NCBI GenBank assembly: GCA_029880545.1
Contig: JAOUOD010000013.1
Location: forward strand, 1 to 64,000
DNA from: Gammaproteobacteria bacterium
GTDB taxonomy: Bacteria; Pseudomonadota; Gammaproteobacteria; Acidiferrobacterales; SZUA-150
Length of the DNA: 64,000 nt
Reading direction: 5' to 3'
Part shown: one piece after another, positions 31,907-41,314 of the stretch
Numbering within the stretch: the first letter of the stretch is position 1
Layout: each line of letters opens with the position of its first letter
Notes under the pieces: model-generated
Database searches by the model: none
What the model saw: the letters and a program-made list of their open reading frames with translations, nothing else
What the model was told of the DNA's origin: nothing
Program-made: the position numbers and the translations under genes

Positions 31907-32584
31907 TCAGCGATGTGTACCGGAAGAATCAATCCCGAAAATATCGTAAGGCGCTTGACCGTAATACTCTTTCAGCATCGGCGCTGCCAGGATAATCAGC
32001 ACAATGAAACCGGCAACCACTGCCAGCTGACTCCCGGTAATGCGCTGTATGTCATGCCGTTCACCGGCAACGCACACCTCTCCAGGACAGTACCGGGCCT
32101 TTTCCCTGTATACCATCGAGTACATTTTGCAGCCCAGGCAAATCCCAAACGCCGCCTCGAAAAACAGGAAAATAAGACACACAAAACATACGATGCCGGT
32201 AATCGGGCTGTACGCGTTCAGCAGAATCAGGTGCACAAAAAATACCGAGGCCAGCACTACACCAATAATCCAGGCAAACTTTTTCTGTTGCGCACCCACG
32301 TATTCCGGCACCTGGTTACGCACAACCCAGCGACCAACTACCAGGAACGGCGCATAGCGGGGATTGATAAACACACGAATGACAATATCAACCAGGAAGA
32401 TTGATACCGCGTACTTGAGCAGAAAGAAATCCTGCTTCAGGATCACCACCATTACCGAGATAAACAGCATCAGGAACAACATCCCGGCTGCTGCCCGGAT
32501 TTCCCGTTCGTTCAATACCGGGATGGCATATCCTTCAACATGTTCACCAAACCCGCTTATTCCATTACCCGTGTTGTTATTCAT
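31907..32584 (-). CDS. DUF4395 membrane protein, copy 2
   Basis: A 225-residue protein from ATG 32582-32584 with GGAGAGCC upstream. Four or more membrane segments are visible, and FGICLGCKMYSMVY near residue 150 is the DUF4395 CxGC signature. After it come two further Cys (ARYCPGEVCVAGE), unlike copy 1, and a last hydrophobic helix. The family role is unknown. The presence of two DUF4395 proteins with extra thiols in a sulfur-oxidising genome suggests a thiol or sulfur role, which is inference. A hydrolase gene follows after 45 bp. Confidence 0.75.
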   Translation of the reverse strand: MNNNTGNGISGFGEHVEGYAIPVLNEREIRAAAGMLFLMLFISVMVVILKQDFFLLKYAVSIFLVDIVIRVFINPRYAPFLVVGRWVVRNQVPEYVGAQQKKFAWIIGVVLASVFFVHLILLNAYSPITGIVCFVCLIFLFFEAAFGICLGCKMYSMVYREKARYCPGEVCVAGERHDIQRITGSQLAVVAGFIVLIILAAPMLKEYYGQAPYDIFGIDSSGTHR

Positions 32585-32894
32585 TGGGCTCTCCTTGTTC
32601 GCGACGATGTGACTGCCGCGTTGTAAAAGCGCCCCTCGCCTGACTGATTATTATAATGCTTGATTCTGCCGTCCCGGCAACGCGAGGAACCTTCTGTCAG
32701 CAGTTCCGGCTGCGGTGGATTATACGGGTTTTCGTTCAACAATAAATATAACCGGTTTTCACCGTATCGCCTGCGGTGTCAGGCTTTCATTGCGATCGGC
32801 CGACACCTGGTTGCCGAGCGCGCTGACCAATAGCGCCGGAGAAAGCATGTACTGGATGCATTTGGCGCCACGGGGCTATCGGTTCACGAATGCA
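32585..32894. other. Intergenic region between a methyltransferase gene and DUF4395
   Basis: A 310-bp stretch upstream of the second DUF4395 gene, on the same strand as its neighbours. It should hold that gene's promoter, and an AT-rich patch occurs at 32640-32665. A 76-codon plus-strand frame at 32715-32945 lacks support. No repeats or RNA genes are seen. Confidence 0.35.
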
Positions 32895-33734
32895 TTACCC
32901 GGGACGGGTAGCCATTACCGGGTAAAACGGAAACACCGAAAATGACCTGCCCTCGTCCCTTCTCCTGTCAAGATCTGCCAGCAACTCCGCGGCTTCTGCC
33001 TCGGTAAAACTGCCCTTGCTGACAAAACTCGATAGCGCCGGGTACAGCATCCATTCGCGCATGTTGTCATCATCTACCAGGCTGACCATGGGCATGGGGC
33101 TAACCTGAACATCAACCATGCCCTCTGCTTTCAGCCAACCCGGCGTTTCCCTGACTACGCGGCCATTACGAATACCGTCGGCGAAAAGTTGTGAGAACCG
33201 TCGACCAAGAGCATGGTTATCACAGGCAATGACCATAGACTCCCAGTCGACATCCTGGACAACAATCTTTCCGCCCGGCTTTAATACACGGCACATTTCC
33301 TGTAATGCCTTGCGCGGGTCGGGCACATGGATCAACAACTGGGTGGCGACAACCCGATCGAAACTCTGGTCTTCCAGCGCCAGCGACTGCACATCCATAC
33401 ATTGAAATTCCAGGTTATCCTGGTCAAGAGACGCCGCCCGGGCGGTTGCTTCATCTATCATACGTTGACTGAAATCGGTACCCAGTGCCTTCCCCGGTGC
33501 AACCATACCTGCAATGATCGACAGAACATCGCCGGTGCCGCAGCCACAATCCAGGATCGACATACCCGGTTGCAGGTCCAGGCTGGCAAAGGCTGCCTTC
33601 GGGTTGGCACGGGCAAATTTCAGAAAATCAGCGCGTGTTGCATCGAGGAATCGTATAAAAAAATCCGCATCGTCAATCTCATCCAGCCTGATCCATGAGT
33701 CGTCAAAGTGGGTACTGCCCTGTTTCAGGTCCAT
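32895..33734 (-). CDS. SAM-dependent methyltransferase
   Basis: A 279-residue protein from ATG 33732-33734 with GGAGAAG upstream. Motif I is ILDCGCGTGDVLSIIAG near residue 60, followed by GTDFSQRMIDEA. The conserved Asp is in CMDVQSLALEDQSFDRVV, and the motif VI region is CRVLKPGGKIVVQDVDWESM. This is the Methyltransf_11 type, related to UbiE-like and arsenite-type enzymes, without diagnostic cysteines. The substrate is unknown. It is the third small-molecule methyltransferase in the window besides arsM (with 10097-10915 and 29967-30716), and none is in an obvious pathway operon. Confidence 0.83.
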   Translation of the reverse strand: MDLKQGSTHFDDSWIRLDEIDDADFFIRFLDATRADFLKFARANPKAAFASLDLQPGMSILDCGCGTGDVLSIIAGMVAPGKALGTDFSQRMIDEATARAASLDQDNLEFQCMDVQSLALEDQSFDRVVATQLLIHVPDPRKALQEMCRVLKPGGKIVVQDVDWESMVIACDNHALGRRFSQLFADGIRNGRVVRETPGWLKAEGMVDVQVSPMPMVSLVDDDNMREWMLYPALSSFVSKGSFTEAEAAELLADLDRRRDEGRSFSVFPFYPVMATRPG

Positions 33735-33896
33735 AGCTTCTCCTTTGTGCGTATATATCCATGTTCACGGTAGCAGCCAGATCAATCGGTTCGCCATCGG
33801 AAATCTTGGCTGCCCCTGCCTGGTGTTCTGATCGACGCTACCGGGCTGCCCGGCATGCTTCAGTTTTTTGCCCGGCCTGGCCTGCCTTACATCCGG

Positions 33897-34250
33897 CTAT
33901 CGATCAAAAATCCTTTCGGCTATGTCAGTCTTGATGGCCTCAAGCGGCCGCAGTGAAGTGTCCCCATAACCTCGGATGAAACCCAAAACAATCACGTTCC
34001 TGGTTAAATCAACACGTATCTTGTAGTCTGACCTGCCAAGCCAGTTGTCTGCCCTGCGCGATGCGAAAATCACCTCCCCGCGATCCTCGCCAATAGTCCA
34101 GCCGGTCTTTTTCAGGGTAGCAAGAATGATCTTCCGAATATCGCCTTCGGGCAATGAATATGAATCAATGTAAACAGGAACAGCATTGATCGTCTCGCTG
34201 ATCAGCTCTCGTATCAAATCATCGGCATCAGCGTTATTCCATTTTGACAT
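33897..34250 (-). CDS. Hypothetical protein downstream of an ankyrin gene
   Basis: A 117-residue protein from ATG 34248-34250, nine bases behind the ankyrin gene's stop. It is soluble and mixed alpha/beta: an acidic N-terminal helix (NADADDLIRELISETI), then a strand-rich middle (GWTIGEDRGEVIFASRR, YKIRVDLTRNVIVLGFIRG) and a basic end. I recognise no family. Being the downstream partner of a frameshifted ankyrin-repeat gene, it may be the partner of that protein, but this cannot be tested from sequence. Confidence 0.55.
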   Translation of the reverse strand: MSKWNNADADDLIRELISETINAVPVYIDSYSLPEGDIRKIILATLKKTGWTIGEDRGEVIFASRRADNWLGRSDYKIRVDLTRNVIVLGFIRGYGDTSLRPLEAIKTDIAERIFDR

Positions 34251-34259
34251 CTTGGCGTA

Positions 34260-34654
34260 TCAATACGGTGTCCGGTCCATGCGATCTTTCATGCGGAGAT
34301 CAGCTCCGTGGTAGTGCAGCCTGCGTATCATGGAATGGTCGGCCCTGAACGCGGCAAACATCACGGCGGTTTGCCCCATTTTGTTCCGGGCATTTACTTT
34401 CGCCCCCGCTTGAACAAGCGGGTCAACGACATCAATACTCCCGATCCGGGCGGCGGCAATCAAAGTGTTTCACCGTTGCTGCTGGCCGCGTTCACATCCG
34501 CGCCCTGCTTGATCAGCTCCTTGACCCTGGCCACATCACCCGCCAGCGCGGCTTCGCGCAAGTCGGCGCCGGGATCGGCCATGACCAGGCCAACCATAAC
34601 CAGCGCAATTAAACCCAATGCCCGCGAAACTGTTATTGCCGATGTTATTTTCAT
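34260..34654 (-). pseudogene. Ankyrin-repeat protein interrupted by a single-base frameshift
   Basis: Starts at ATG 34652-34654 with a signal peptide (ITSAITVSRALGLIALVMVGLVMA), then the first ankyrin repeat (LREAALAGDVARVKELIKQGADVNA). The frame stops right after SSNGETL at 34460-34462. A second frame beginning there continues IAAARIGSIDVVDPLVQAGAKVNARNK, exact ankyrin consensus, to a TGA at 34260-34262. The break is at aaa 34462-34464 (ttt on the coding strand), where one extra base would give NGETLLIAAA. So this is a recent loss or a sequencing error. The full product would be a small exported three-repeat protein. Confidence 0.8.
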
Positions 34655-34883
34655 TATCTGACCCTCGGATTACTTAAAGGTTACTTCCCGGCTCTTTTTA
34701 TAACATTTACTAAACACTATTTACACTTTAACGGCCCTGGCCGGGAACCAGATTCGGGCGCGGTCGGATGCCAAAAATTGTCTCAAACTACTGAAATCTT
34801 TCCATTTTCCGGGTGAAACCGGTGCCGGCTTCATATACAATCCCGGCCTCTTTTCTGACCGGCCCCGTCCGAAGGTACCCCTT

Positions 34884-36707
34884 GTGATTGAGAAGTTACG
34901 CAATATCGCCATCATCGCCCATGTCGACCACGGCAAAACCACCCTGGTGGACCAGTTATTACAGCAATCCGGCACTCTTGGTGATCGCGCTGCGGCGCCG
35001 GAACGGGTAATGGACTCCAACGACCTGGAGCGTGAACGCGGTATTACCATCCTGTCCAAAAACACGGCAATCAAGTGGAACGACTGGCGTATCAATATCG
35101 TCGACACACCGGGACACGCGGATTTTGGCGGTGAAGTGGAGCGCGTATTGTCCATGGTGGACTCGGTATTGCTGCTGGTTGACGCTGTTGAAGGGCCAAT
35201 GCCACAAACCCGCTTTGTCACGCAAAAAGCACTGGCGCGCGGTCTGCGCCCGATCGTGGTCATTAATAAAATTGATCGGCCTGGCGCGCGCCCGGACTGG
35301 GTGCTGGACCAGACCTTTGATTTGTTTGATCGCCTGGGTGCAACCGATGAACAACTGGACTTCCCGGTAGTCTATGCGTCCGGCCTGAATGGTTTTGCCT
35401 CAATGGATGATTCCGTGCGTGATGGCGACATGACGCCGCTGCTGGAAACCATTGTCAAACATGTACCGGTACCGGATGTCGATCCCGACGGCCCGTTCCA
35501 GATGCAGGTCAGCTCGCTGGACTACAACAGCTACGTGGGTGTTATTGGTATCGGCCGCATTTCCCGCGGCAAACTCAAAACCAATTCACCGGTGACACTA
35601 ATCGATATTTCCGGGAAAACCCGCAACGGTCGGGTGCTGCAGATTCTCGGCTTTATGGGGCTGGAACGCGTTGAAGTTCCGGAAGCCGAAGCCGGTGATA
35701 TTATTGCCTTTACCGGCATCGAAACACTGAATATTTCCGACACCTTGTGCAACCCCGCCAAGGTGGAAGCACTGCCGCCGCTCACCGTAGATGAACCCAC
35801 GGTCAGCATGACCTTCCAGGTCAATAACTCTCCGTTTGCGGGACAGGACGGCAAGTTTGTCACCAGTCGGCAGATTCGTGAACGGTTGCAGCGTGAACTG
35901 ATCCATAACGTCGCCTTGCGCGTCAAGGACACAGATGACCCGGACAAGTTCCGCGTTTCCGGCCGCGGCGAGCTGCACCTTTCTATCCTGATTGAAAACA
36001 TGCGCCGCGAAGGTTTCGAACTGGGTGTATCCCGTCCGGAAGTTATCTTCCGCAATACCGAGAGCGGCCGCGAAGAACCCTACGAGCAGGTGACTGTTGA
36101 TGTTGAAACCGAGCACCAGGGCACGGTCATGGAAAAACTCGGCCTGCGCGGTGGCGAACTCAAAGACATGCTGCCTGATGGCCAGGGACGGGTTCGCCTG
36201 GACTACAAGATGCCGTCACGCGGACTTATCGGTTTCCGTACGGAGTTCCTGACCGCCACCCAGGGCACCGGCTTGCTGTACAGCGTGTTTGATCACTACG
36301 GCCCGGTGAAAAAAGGTGAATACGGCCAGCGCAACAACGGCGTTTTGATCGCCAATGGTGCCGGCAAGGCGCTGGGTTATGCCCTGTTCAACCTGCAGGA
36401 ACGTGGCCGCCTGTTTATCGGTCCGTCCACCGAAGTATACGAAGGCATGGTTATCGGCATTCACTCGCGTGACAACGACCTGGTGGTAAACCCGCTCAAG
36501 GGCAAGCAATTAACCAACGTACGCGCCTCCGGCTCTGACGAAAACATTCTGTTGACTCCGCCAATCATCATGTCGCTGGAACAGGCGTTGGAATTCATCG
36601 ACGACGATGAACTGGTGGAAGTCACCCCCAGTCATATACGCCTGCGCAAAAAGTTGCTCAAGGAACACGAGCGCAAACGCGCATCCCGGGAAAGCTCGGC
36701 AGACTGA
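34884..36707 (+). CDS. typA: Translational GTPase TypA/BipA
   Basis: A 607-residue protein from a GTG at 34884-34886 with GAAGG eight bases upstream. The GTPase domain has G1 [10 protein letters not shown]2 with RGITI, G3 DTPGHADF, G4 NKID and G5 ASGL. EF-G-like domains follow, then the BipA-specific C-terminal domain with [21 protein letters not shown]-type sequence near residue 470. TypA binds the ribosome and helps late steps of 50S assembly, and tunes stress and cold responses. Length and all G motifs are normal. Upstream AT-rich sequence (34690-34740) likely holds the promoter. Confidence 0.95.
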   Translation: MIEKLRNIAIIAHVDHGKTTLVDQLLQQSGTLGDRAAAPERVMDSNDLERERGITILSKNTAIKWNDWRINIVDTPGHADFGGEVERVLSMVDSVLLLVDAVEGPMPQTRFVTQKALARGLRPIVVINKIDRPGARPDWVLDQTFDLFDRLGATDEQLDFPVVYASGLNGFASMDDSVRDGDMTPLLETIVKHVPVPDVDPDGPFQMQVSSLDYNSYVGVIGIGRISRGKLKTNSPVTLIDISGKTRNGRVLQILGFMGLERVEVPEAEAGDIIAFTGIETLNISDTLCNPAKVEALPPLTVDEPTVSMTFQVNNSPFAGQDGKFVTSRQIRERLQRELIHNVALRVKDTDDPDKFRVSGRGELHLSILIENMRREGFELGVSRPEVIFRNTESGREEPYEQVTVDVETEHQGTVMEKLGLRGGELKDMLPDGQGRVRLDYKMPSRGLIGFRTEFLTATQGTGLLYSVFDHYGPVKKGEYGQRNNGVLIANGAGKALGYALFNLQERGRLFIGPSTEVYEGMVIGIHSRDNDLVVNPLKGKQLTNVRASGSDENILLTPPIIMSLEQALEFIDDDELVEVTPSHIRLRKKLLKEHERKRASRESSAD

Positions 36708-36747
36708 CCGGTCGGCCGACTGCTACTCAAACTCCGGGCAAACGGCT

Positions 36748-36778
36748 CACCGGGCAGGCAAAAACTGCTTGCCCGGTG
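36748..36778 (+). terminator. Stem-loop after typA
   Basis: CACCGGGCA and TGCCCGGTG form perfect nine-base arms around 13 bases, 41 bases past the stop. Only a short gtttt follows, so termination may be partial. It also lies 20 bases beyond the end of the converging minus-strand gene and may serve both. Confidence 0.55.
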
Positions 36779-36797
36779 CCACTGTTTTCCGACACCG

Positions 36798-37925
36798 CTA
36801 CTTGCCGTTGCGCCGCTCCCACGACGTCAACCACAGGCCGATGCGACTCCACAGGTAAATGCTCAAACGGTCTCGCCACGGGCGGCCAAGCCAGTTTTCC
36901 CAGGTACATTCCACGCTGTTGGAAAAATCCGTTTCCATCATGGCAACGGCCTCTCGCGCAAAGCCTGAATCCTCAATATTCTGATTGGCCTCAAGGTTCC
37001 AGCGCATGTTCCAACGATCCAGGTTACTGGAACCAATGGACACCCATTGGTCGCATACTACGGTCTTGGCATGCAGAACCCGTGGCTGGTACTCAAAAAT
37101 GCGTACACCATGGCGCAACAATCGCCCGTAATAACGCTGGCCGGCGCGACGCACGCCTGGATGATCAGTTCGCACTCCGGGTAACAACAACCTGACATCA
37201 ACGCCACGATCAGCCGCGCGGCGCAAGGCACGACGCAGCTTTCTTGACGGCACAAAATAGGCGGTACACAGCCATACTCGTTGTTCGGCACTCCTGATGT
37301 GGCCAATCACGCTACGACGAATATCGCTGGCAAAAAACCCGAATGAACTGGTTACCCGACCCTGCATGGATCCGGCGGCCACTGGCAATTCTTGCGTGCA
37401 TGCCTCGGTTGGCCACAACTGGTGAAACAGGTGGCACCAGTCAGCCACCACCGGTCCATGGGCCGACACCATGGTTTCCCGCCATGCATGCTCACTACCC
37501 TGCTCCGGCAGGAATTCGTCGGTAATGCCGGCGCCCCCGACAAAGGCGATGCGGTTATCGACAAGCAACAACTTCCTGTGGTCACGCGCCAGGTTCTTCA
37601 TCCACCTGCCCAGGCGAACCGGGTTATAAAATTGCAGCTCGATACCGTTCTCCGTAAGTCGCCTGCGGTCCCAGGCATTCAGTTCGCGGCTGCCAAAATC
37701 ATCCAGCAATACCCTGACCTGGGCACCCCGGATACGGGCATCGATCAGTGCCTGTATAAATGATTCCGCGTTTCGACCGGATTCAAACAGGTACATTTCC
37801 AGGAGAACCAGGTTTTTCGCGCCGGCAATGGCGTGCAGCATCGCAGGGTAAAAAACGGAAGCATCGACCAAAAGCCTGAACTGGTTTTTGTCACGCAATG
37901 GATAAACATGACCGGTTTTTTTCAT
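36798..37925 (-). CDS. Phospholipase-D family protein, cardiolipin synthase-like
   Basis: A 375-residue protein from ATG 37923-37925 with two HKD motifs: HRKLLLVDNRIAFVGGAGI near residue 120 and LHAKTVVCDQWVSIGSSNLD near residue 297. Two HxKx4D halves form one catalytic site in bacterial cardiolipin synthases of the ClsB type, which join phosphatidylglycerol with another phospholipid. The absence of N-terminal membrane helices fits ClsB/ClsC. In the first motif the sequence is H-R-K-L4-D, as expected. The adjacent acyltransferase gene (37992-38750) supports a phospholipid role. Confidence 0.85.
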   Translation of the reverse strand: MKKTGHVYPLRDKNQFRLLVDASVFYPAMLHAIAGAKNLVLLEMYLFESGRNAESFIQALIDARIRGAQVRVLLDDFGSRELNAWDRRRLTENGIELQFYNPVRLGRWMKNLARDHRKLLLVDNRIAFVGGAGITDEFLPEQGSEHAWRETMVSAHGPVVADWCHLFHQLWPTEACTQELPVAAGSMQGRVTSSFGFFASDIRRSVIGHIRSAEQRVWLCTAYFVPSRKLRRALRRAADRGVDVRLLLPGVRTDHPGVRRAGQRYYGRLLRHGVRIFEYQPRVLHAKTVVCDQWVSIGSSNLDRWNMRWNLEANQNIEDSGFAREAVAMMETDFSNSVECTWENWLGRPWRDRLSIYLWSRIGLWLTSWERRNGK

Positions 37926-37991
37926 TGCAACACACCATCCCGGAACCGAATCGATATGGCTGAACCGGCAGCAGCATTGAACCGGGGCAGA

Positions 37992-38750
37992 CTAATCCAG
38001 GTAACGCGCCTGCCATTGGAGGTAAAGTTTGTGCACATGCTCCATGTATTCAACCTTGTCGCCAAATGGCGATGGATCGATGGCATCATAAACATAGTAG
38101 TTGGCCCGTGGATTCTGCGCGGTGAGAAATTGCCAGAGCTTGTAAGGCAGGGTTTGCGGCGCCCGCCACTCAAACAGGTCCTGCATCTCGTAATGCAGAA
38201 ACACCGGCAGTATCGGTACACCGGTTTTCAGGGAAATATCAAACGCACCGTAGCGAAATGTTTCAAAAATGCGGCGACCCTTGCAACCACCTTCGGGATA
38301 GACAGCAATATTCTTGCCCGAGTTGACCGTATCAATCAGTTGCTGATAGGCATCATGACGTGAATCACGGTCTTCACGCTTGACGAACAGGTTGCCACCG
38401 GCCCAGGTAATACGCCCGGCAAACCACCAGTCCCGCACCTCGGCCTTGGCCAGGGACAATACCGGGAATAGCGCCGGAATACCGACATCCTCAAATGCCG
38501 ATGGATGATTGGCAATCAGAATATAATGTTCTGGCAGCGGCTTGTGATGTTTTTCATGTAGCCGAAGATCAACACCGAGTGCTTTGACAAACAGTTTTGA
38601 CCACAGGCGCATGCCGACAAAGTAGAAAGGCTGAAAACGCCTTAGCAGCGGCGTTGGCAGCCAGGTCGCCAAATACAGCAACTGGTTGAACACAACCAGT
38701 TCAAGAATACAGATAAATCGCCAGGCGATTCTTGCCAGCGCACCAACCAT
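37992..38750 (-). CDS. PlsC-like acyltransferase with HX4E motif
   Basis: A 252-residue protein from ATG 38748-38750. An N-terminal hydrophobic helix (residues 8-30) precedes the catalytic region ILIANHPSAFEDVGIPAL. The usual NHxSxxD motif reads NHPSAFED, with Glu at the acid position (HX4E) and Asp one further. The second block AVYPEGGCKGRR corresponds to the PEGT/GRS glycerophosphate-binding loop. It likely transfers acyl chains to a lysophospholipid or related lipid in the inner membrane. The gene is followed by the phospholipase-D gene after 66 bp, same strand, so the two probably form a lipid-remodelling pair. Confidence 0.78.
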   Translation of the reverse strand: MVGALARIAWRFICILELVVFNQLLYLATWLPTPLLRRFQPFYFVGMRLWSKLFVKALGVDLRLHEKHHKPLPEHYILIANHPSAFEDVGIPALFPVLSLAKAEVRDWWFAGRITWAGGNLFVKREDRDSRHDAYQQLIDTVNSGKNIAVYPEGGCKGRRIFETFRYGAFDISLKTGVPILPVFLHYEMQDLFEWRAPQTLPYKLWQFLTAQNPRANYYVYDAIDPSPFGDKVEYMEHVHKLYLQWQARYLD

Positions 38751-38906
38751 CAGCAGCCCATCCCTTCCGCAGACTTGTTACACCACCAATAATAAGCATG
38801 GCAGCGAAATAACACACGCTGTACTGACAAAAGTTTACATGAAAAACCCGCCTCGGCAGCTATATGACGGGCGGGTTCTGGACAGCGATAATCCCGTGCC
38901 TTTAGT

Positions 38907-41150
38907 TCAGCGGGCAGGCGACGTGCGCGGTTTGAACAGTCCCATGAAGCCCTTGCTGCCCCGCTGCTGGCCGCCGGCCTTGGCTGAATCCAGCAGGCAC
39001 ACGGTATTGAGCGGGCAATGCAACTCATGATCATCGCCCAGCTCCTTCCAGACAAAATCGAGCGCCTTGTCAGCGCGACGGAAGAAACGGTTTTCACCCA
39101 TGCGCTCCAGGAAGCCACTGTGCCACAACACGTCCATAACCTGCTTCTTGAACTGGGTGAACATCATCTTCACACCGGCCTTTTCCAGGCGCTCGGCCAA
39201 CTCACGCAGCATTTCCTCACCGGTTGCATCAATTTCGTTAATGCCCTGGCCGTCGACAATGACGTACTTGAGCTCCGGAGCGTTTGCGGATTTATGCAGT
39301 ACCATATCTTCAAAATAACTGGTATTGGCAAAATACAATGAGCCGTCAAAACGGATCATCAGGATTTCCTTGCAGGTATCCAGGTTGAACAATTCAGCAT
39401 CACGCAGCGAGCCATCCGGGTGACGCGACAGTGTCACAACACGCGGTTTCATCGTCTGGTACAGGAACAGGCCCAGCGACAGCACCAGGCCGATTACGAT
39501 GGCATTCTCAAGATGCGGCGCAAACGCCAACGTCAGCACGAAGGTGGTCATGGATATGGCGCCATCCGTGCGCTTGACCTTCCAGGTGTGATGAATGGCC
39601 TTGAAATTCACCAGGCCGATAACCGCCATCATGATGACCGCGGCCAGGGTTGCCTGGGGCAAGTGATAAAGTAACGGCGTCAGCCACAACAGGGTGATCA
39701 CCACCACCAGACTGGTTATTACCGATGACAGGCCGGTTTTGGCGCCGGCACCGATATTCACCGCTGAACGCGAGAACGAACCCGAGGTCGCATAACTCTG
39801 AAAGAAACTGCCGACAATATTGCCGATACCCTGGCCGACCAGCTCCTGGTTCGCGTCAAGACGCTGACGTGTGCGAGCGGCCATGGCCTTGGCTATGGAT
39901 ATTGCCTCCATAAAACCAATCAAGGCAATGGCGATTGCCGAGACAAATATTTGTGATACTGCACCCCAGTTCCAATCAGGCAGCTTGAACGACGGCAAAC
40001 CCTCGGGGATGCTGCCAACCACCTGGCCACCGGCATGGGCTACCAGTGATCCATCCTTGTTGAGCCGGGTAATGCGCCAAACAAGCTTGTCGGCCTTGCG
40101 ACCTTTGGGTGCCTCACCTTCCGGAAAATAGCGGACAGAATCTTCATTGATGTCCACGTTTTCAGCAGCCTCCACGTGCTGCAAACGCACTGCCTTGATC
40201 TTGTTCAGGCTGTCCTTGGCTGCTTTCTGACGACGCTCCAGGCGCAGACGTTCCTTGTTCAGCTCATGTACCGCGGACAGCGCGGTAAAACTTGCCTCGC
40301 CATGCTTTTCAGCTGCCGCCTTGTGCTTGGCGGTTGCGGCCTTGATGCGCTCGTCAAATCCGGCGATTTCCTTTTGCAGGTCAAGGTGAGCGGTGATCAA
40401 CTGGCGTACAGAACGGTCATCCAGTTGTTTGAGTTCGATCTCGCGCGCCTTTTCAAAGCTCATGGCGAAAGACAGCAGCGTGGTTACAGCCACCGCCAGC
40501 AATACGCCGGGAATGCGCGGATTAATCCGCCTGAGGCCGATAATCATTGCAAAAGCCAGCACGGCCATAATCAGTGTCGGCCAATGCGTGTTTTCACTGG
40601 CCGCCGCCAGGGTGTTCCATACGGTCTCGTAGTGATGCGGAGCTTTTTCAACAGTAACACCGAATATCTTGCCCAGCTGGGAGGTGGCAATAATGATTGC
40701 CGCAGCATTGGTGAATCCCAATACCACGGAGTGCGACAGGAAGTTGACCAGCACGCCCAGTCGCAACAGTCCCAGCGCCAGCTGGAACAGGCCGACCAGC
40801 AGCGCCAGCATAATGGCATAGGCAACAAAACCGCTTGAACCGGCCGTGGCCAACGGCTCAAGTGCAGCGGCAGACAACAATGACACCACCGCCACCGGGC
40901 CGGTCGCCAATTGCCTGGATGAACCGAAAATGGCAGCAATCATTGGCGGCAAAAATGCTGCGTACAAACCAAAATAAGGCGGCAATCCGGCCAACTGGGC
41001 ATAGGCCATGGACTGGGGAATCAGCACCAGCGCCACGGTAATGCCGGCAATAATGTCGGCACGCAATACGGCCTTGTCGCGAAGCTCGCCAATCCAGCTT
41101 AAAAAGGGGACAAACTGACTAAAAAGGGAAAAATAACGACGGATTTTCAC
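38907..41150 (-). CDS. SulP-family anion transporter with STAS domain and a long insertion
   Basis: A 747-residue protein. I choose a GTG at 41148-41150 (KIRRYFSLF) with AGGTCAAGA before it, since the only earlier in-frame start is a TTG at 41213. It begins like SulP proteins (DIIAGITVALVLIPQSMAYAQLAGLPP, then TGPVAVVSLLSAAAL) and ends with a STAS domain (about residues 575-690, LMIRFDGSLYFANTSYFED). Between residues about 232 and 377 is a helical, charged insertion (KEIAGFDERIKAATAKHKAAAEKHG..., coiled-coil-like), where ordinary SulP proteins have a short loop. Sulfate, bicarbonate or another anion could be the substrate. Confidence 0.88.
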   Translation of the reverse strand: MKIRRYFSLFSQFVPFLSWIGELRDKAVLRADIIAGITVALVLIPQSMAYAQLAGLPPYFGLYAAFLPPMIAAIFGSSRQLATGPVAVVSLLSAAALEPLATAGSSGFVAYAIMLALLVGLFQLALGLLRLGVLVNFLSHSVVLGFTNAAAIIIATSQLGKIFGVTVEKAPHHYETVWNTLAAASENTHWPTLIMAVLAFAMIIGLRRINPRIPGVLLAVAVTTLLSFAMSFEKAREIELKQLDDRSVRQLITAHLDLQKEIAGFDERIKAATAKHKAAAEKHGEASFTALSAVHELNKERLRLERRQKAAKDSLNKIKAVRLQHVEAAENVDINEDSVRYFPEGEAPKGRKADKLVWRITRLNKDGSLVAHAGGQVVGSIPEGLPSFKLPDWNWGAVSQIFVSAIAIALIGFMEAISIAKAMAARTRQRLDANQELVGQGIGNIVGSFFQSYATSGSFSRSAVNIGAGAKTGLSSVITSLVVVITLLWLTPLLYHLPQATLAAVIMMAVIGLVNFKAIHHTWKVKRTDGAISMTTFVLTLAFAPHLENAIVIGLVLSLGLFLYQTMKPRVVTLSRHPDGSLRDAELFNLDTCKEILMIRFDGSLYFANTSYFEDMVLHKSANAPELKYVIVDGQGINEIDATGEEMLRELAERLEKAGVKMMFTQFKKQVMDVLWHSGFLERMGENRFFRRADKALDFVWKELGDDHELHCPLNTVCLLDSAKAGGQQRGSKGFMGLFKPRTSPAR

Positions 41151-41314
41151 TCTTGACCTGAACTCCCGGAAAAATGCCGCGCACCAGGCAGACTGGCTTG
41201 CGGTCGTACTCAATCATTGTCAACGCAGCAACTGTACACAAAATAGGTGTAATACTAAAGAGCAGGAAGATTTGCAGCCAACAGGCCGGGCGCCCGGGAA
41301 TGATTATAACGGCA

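Noticed and set aside
34721-35263. Minus-strand frame of 180 codons
   Set aside because: Shadow of typA and its upstream region; low-complexity Arg/Ser composition.
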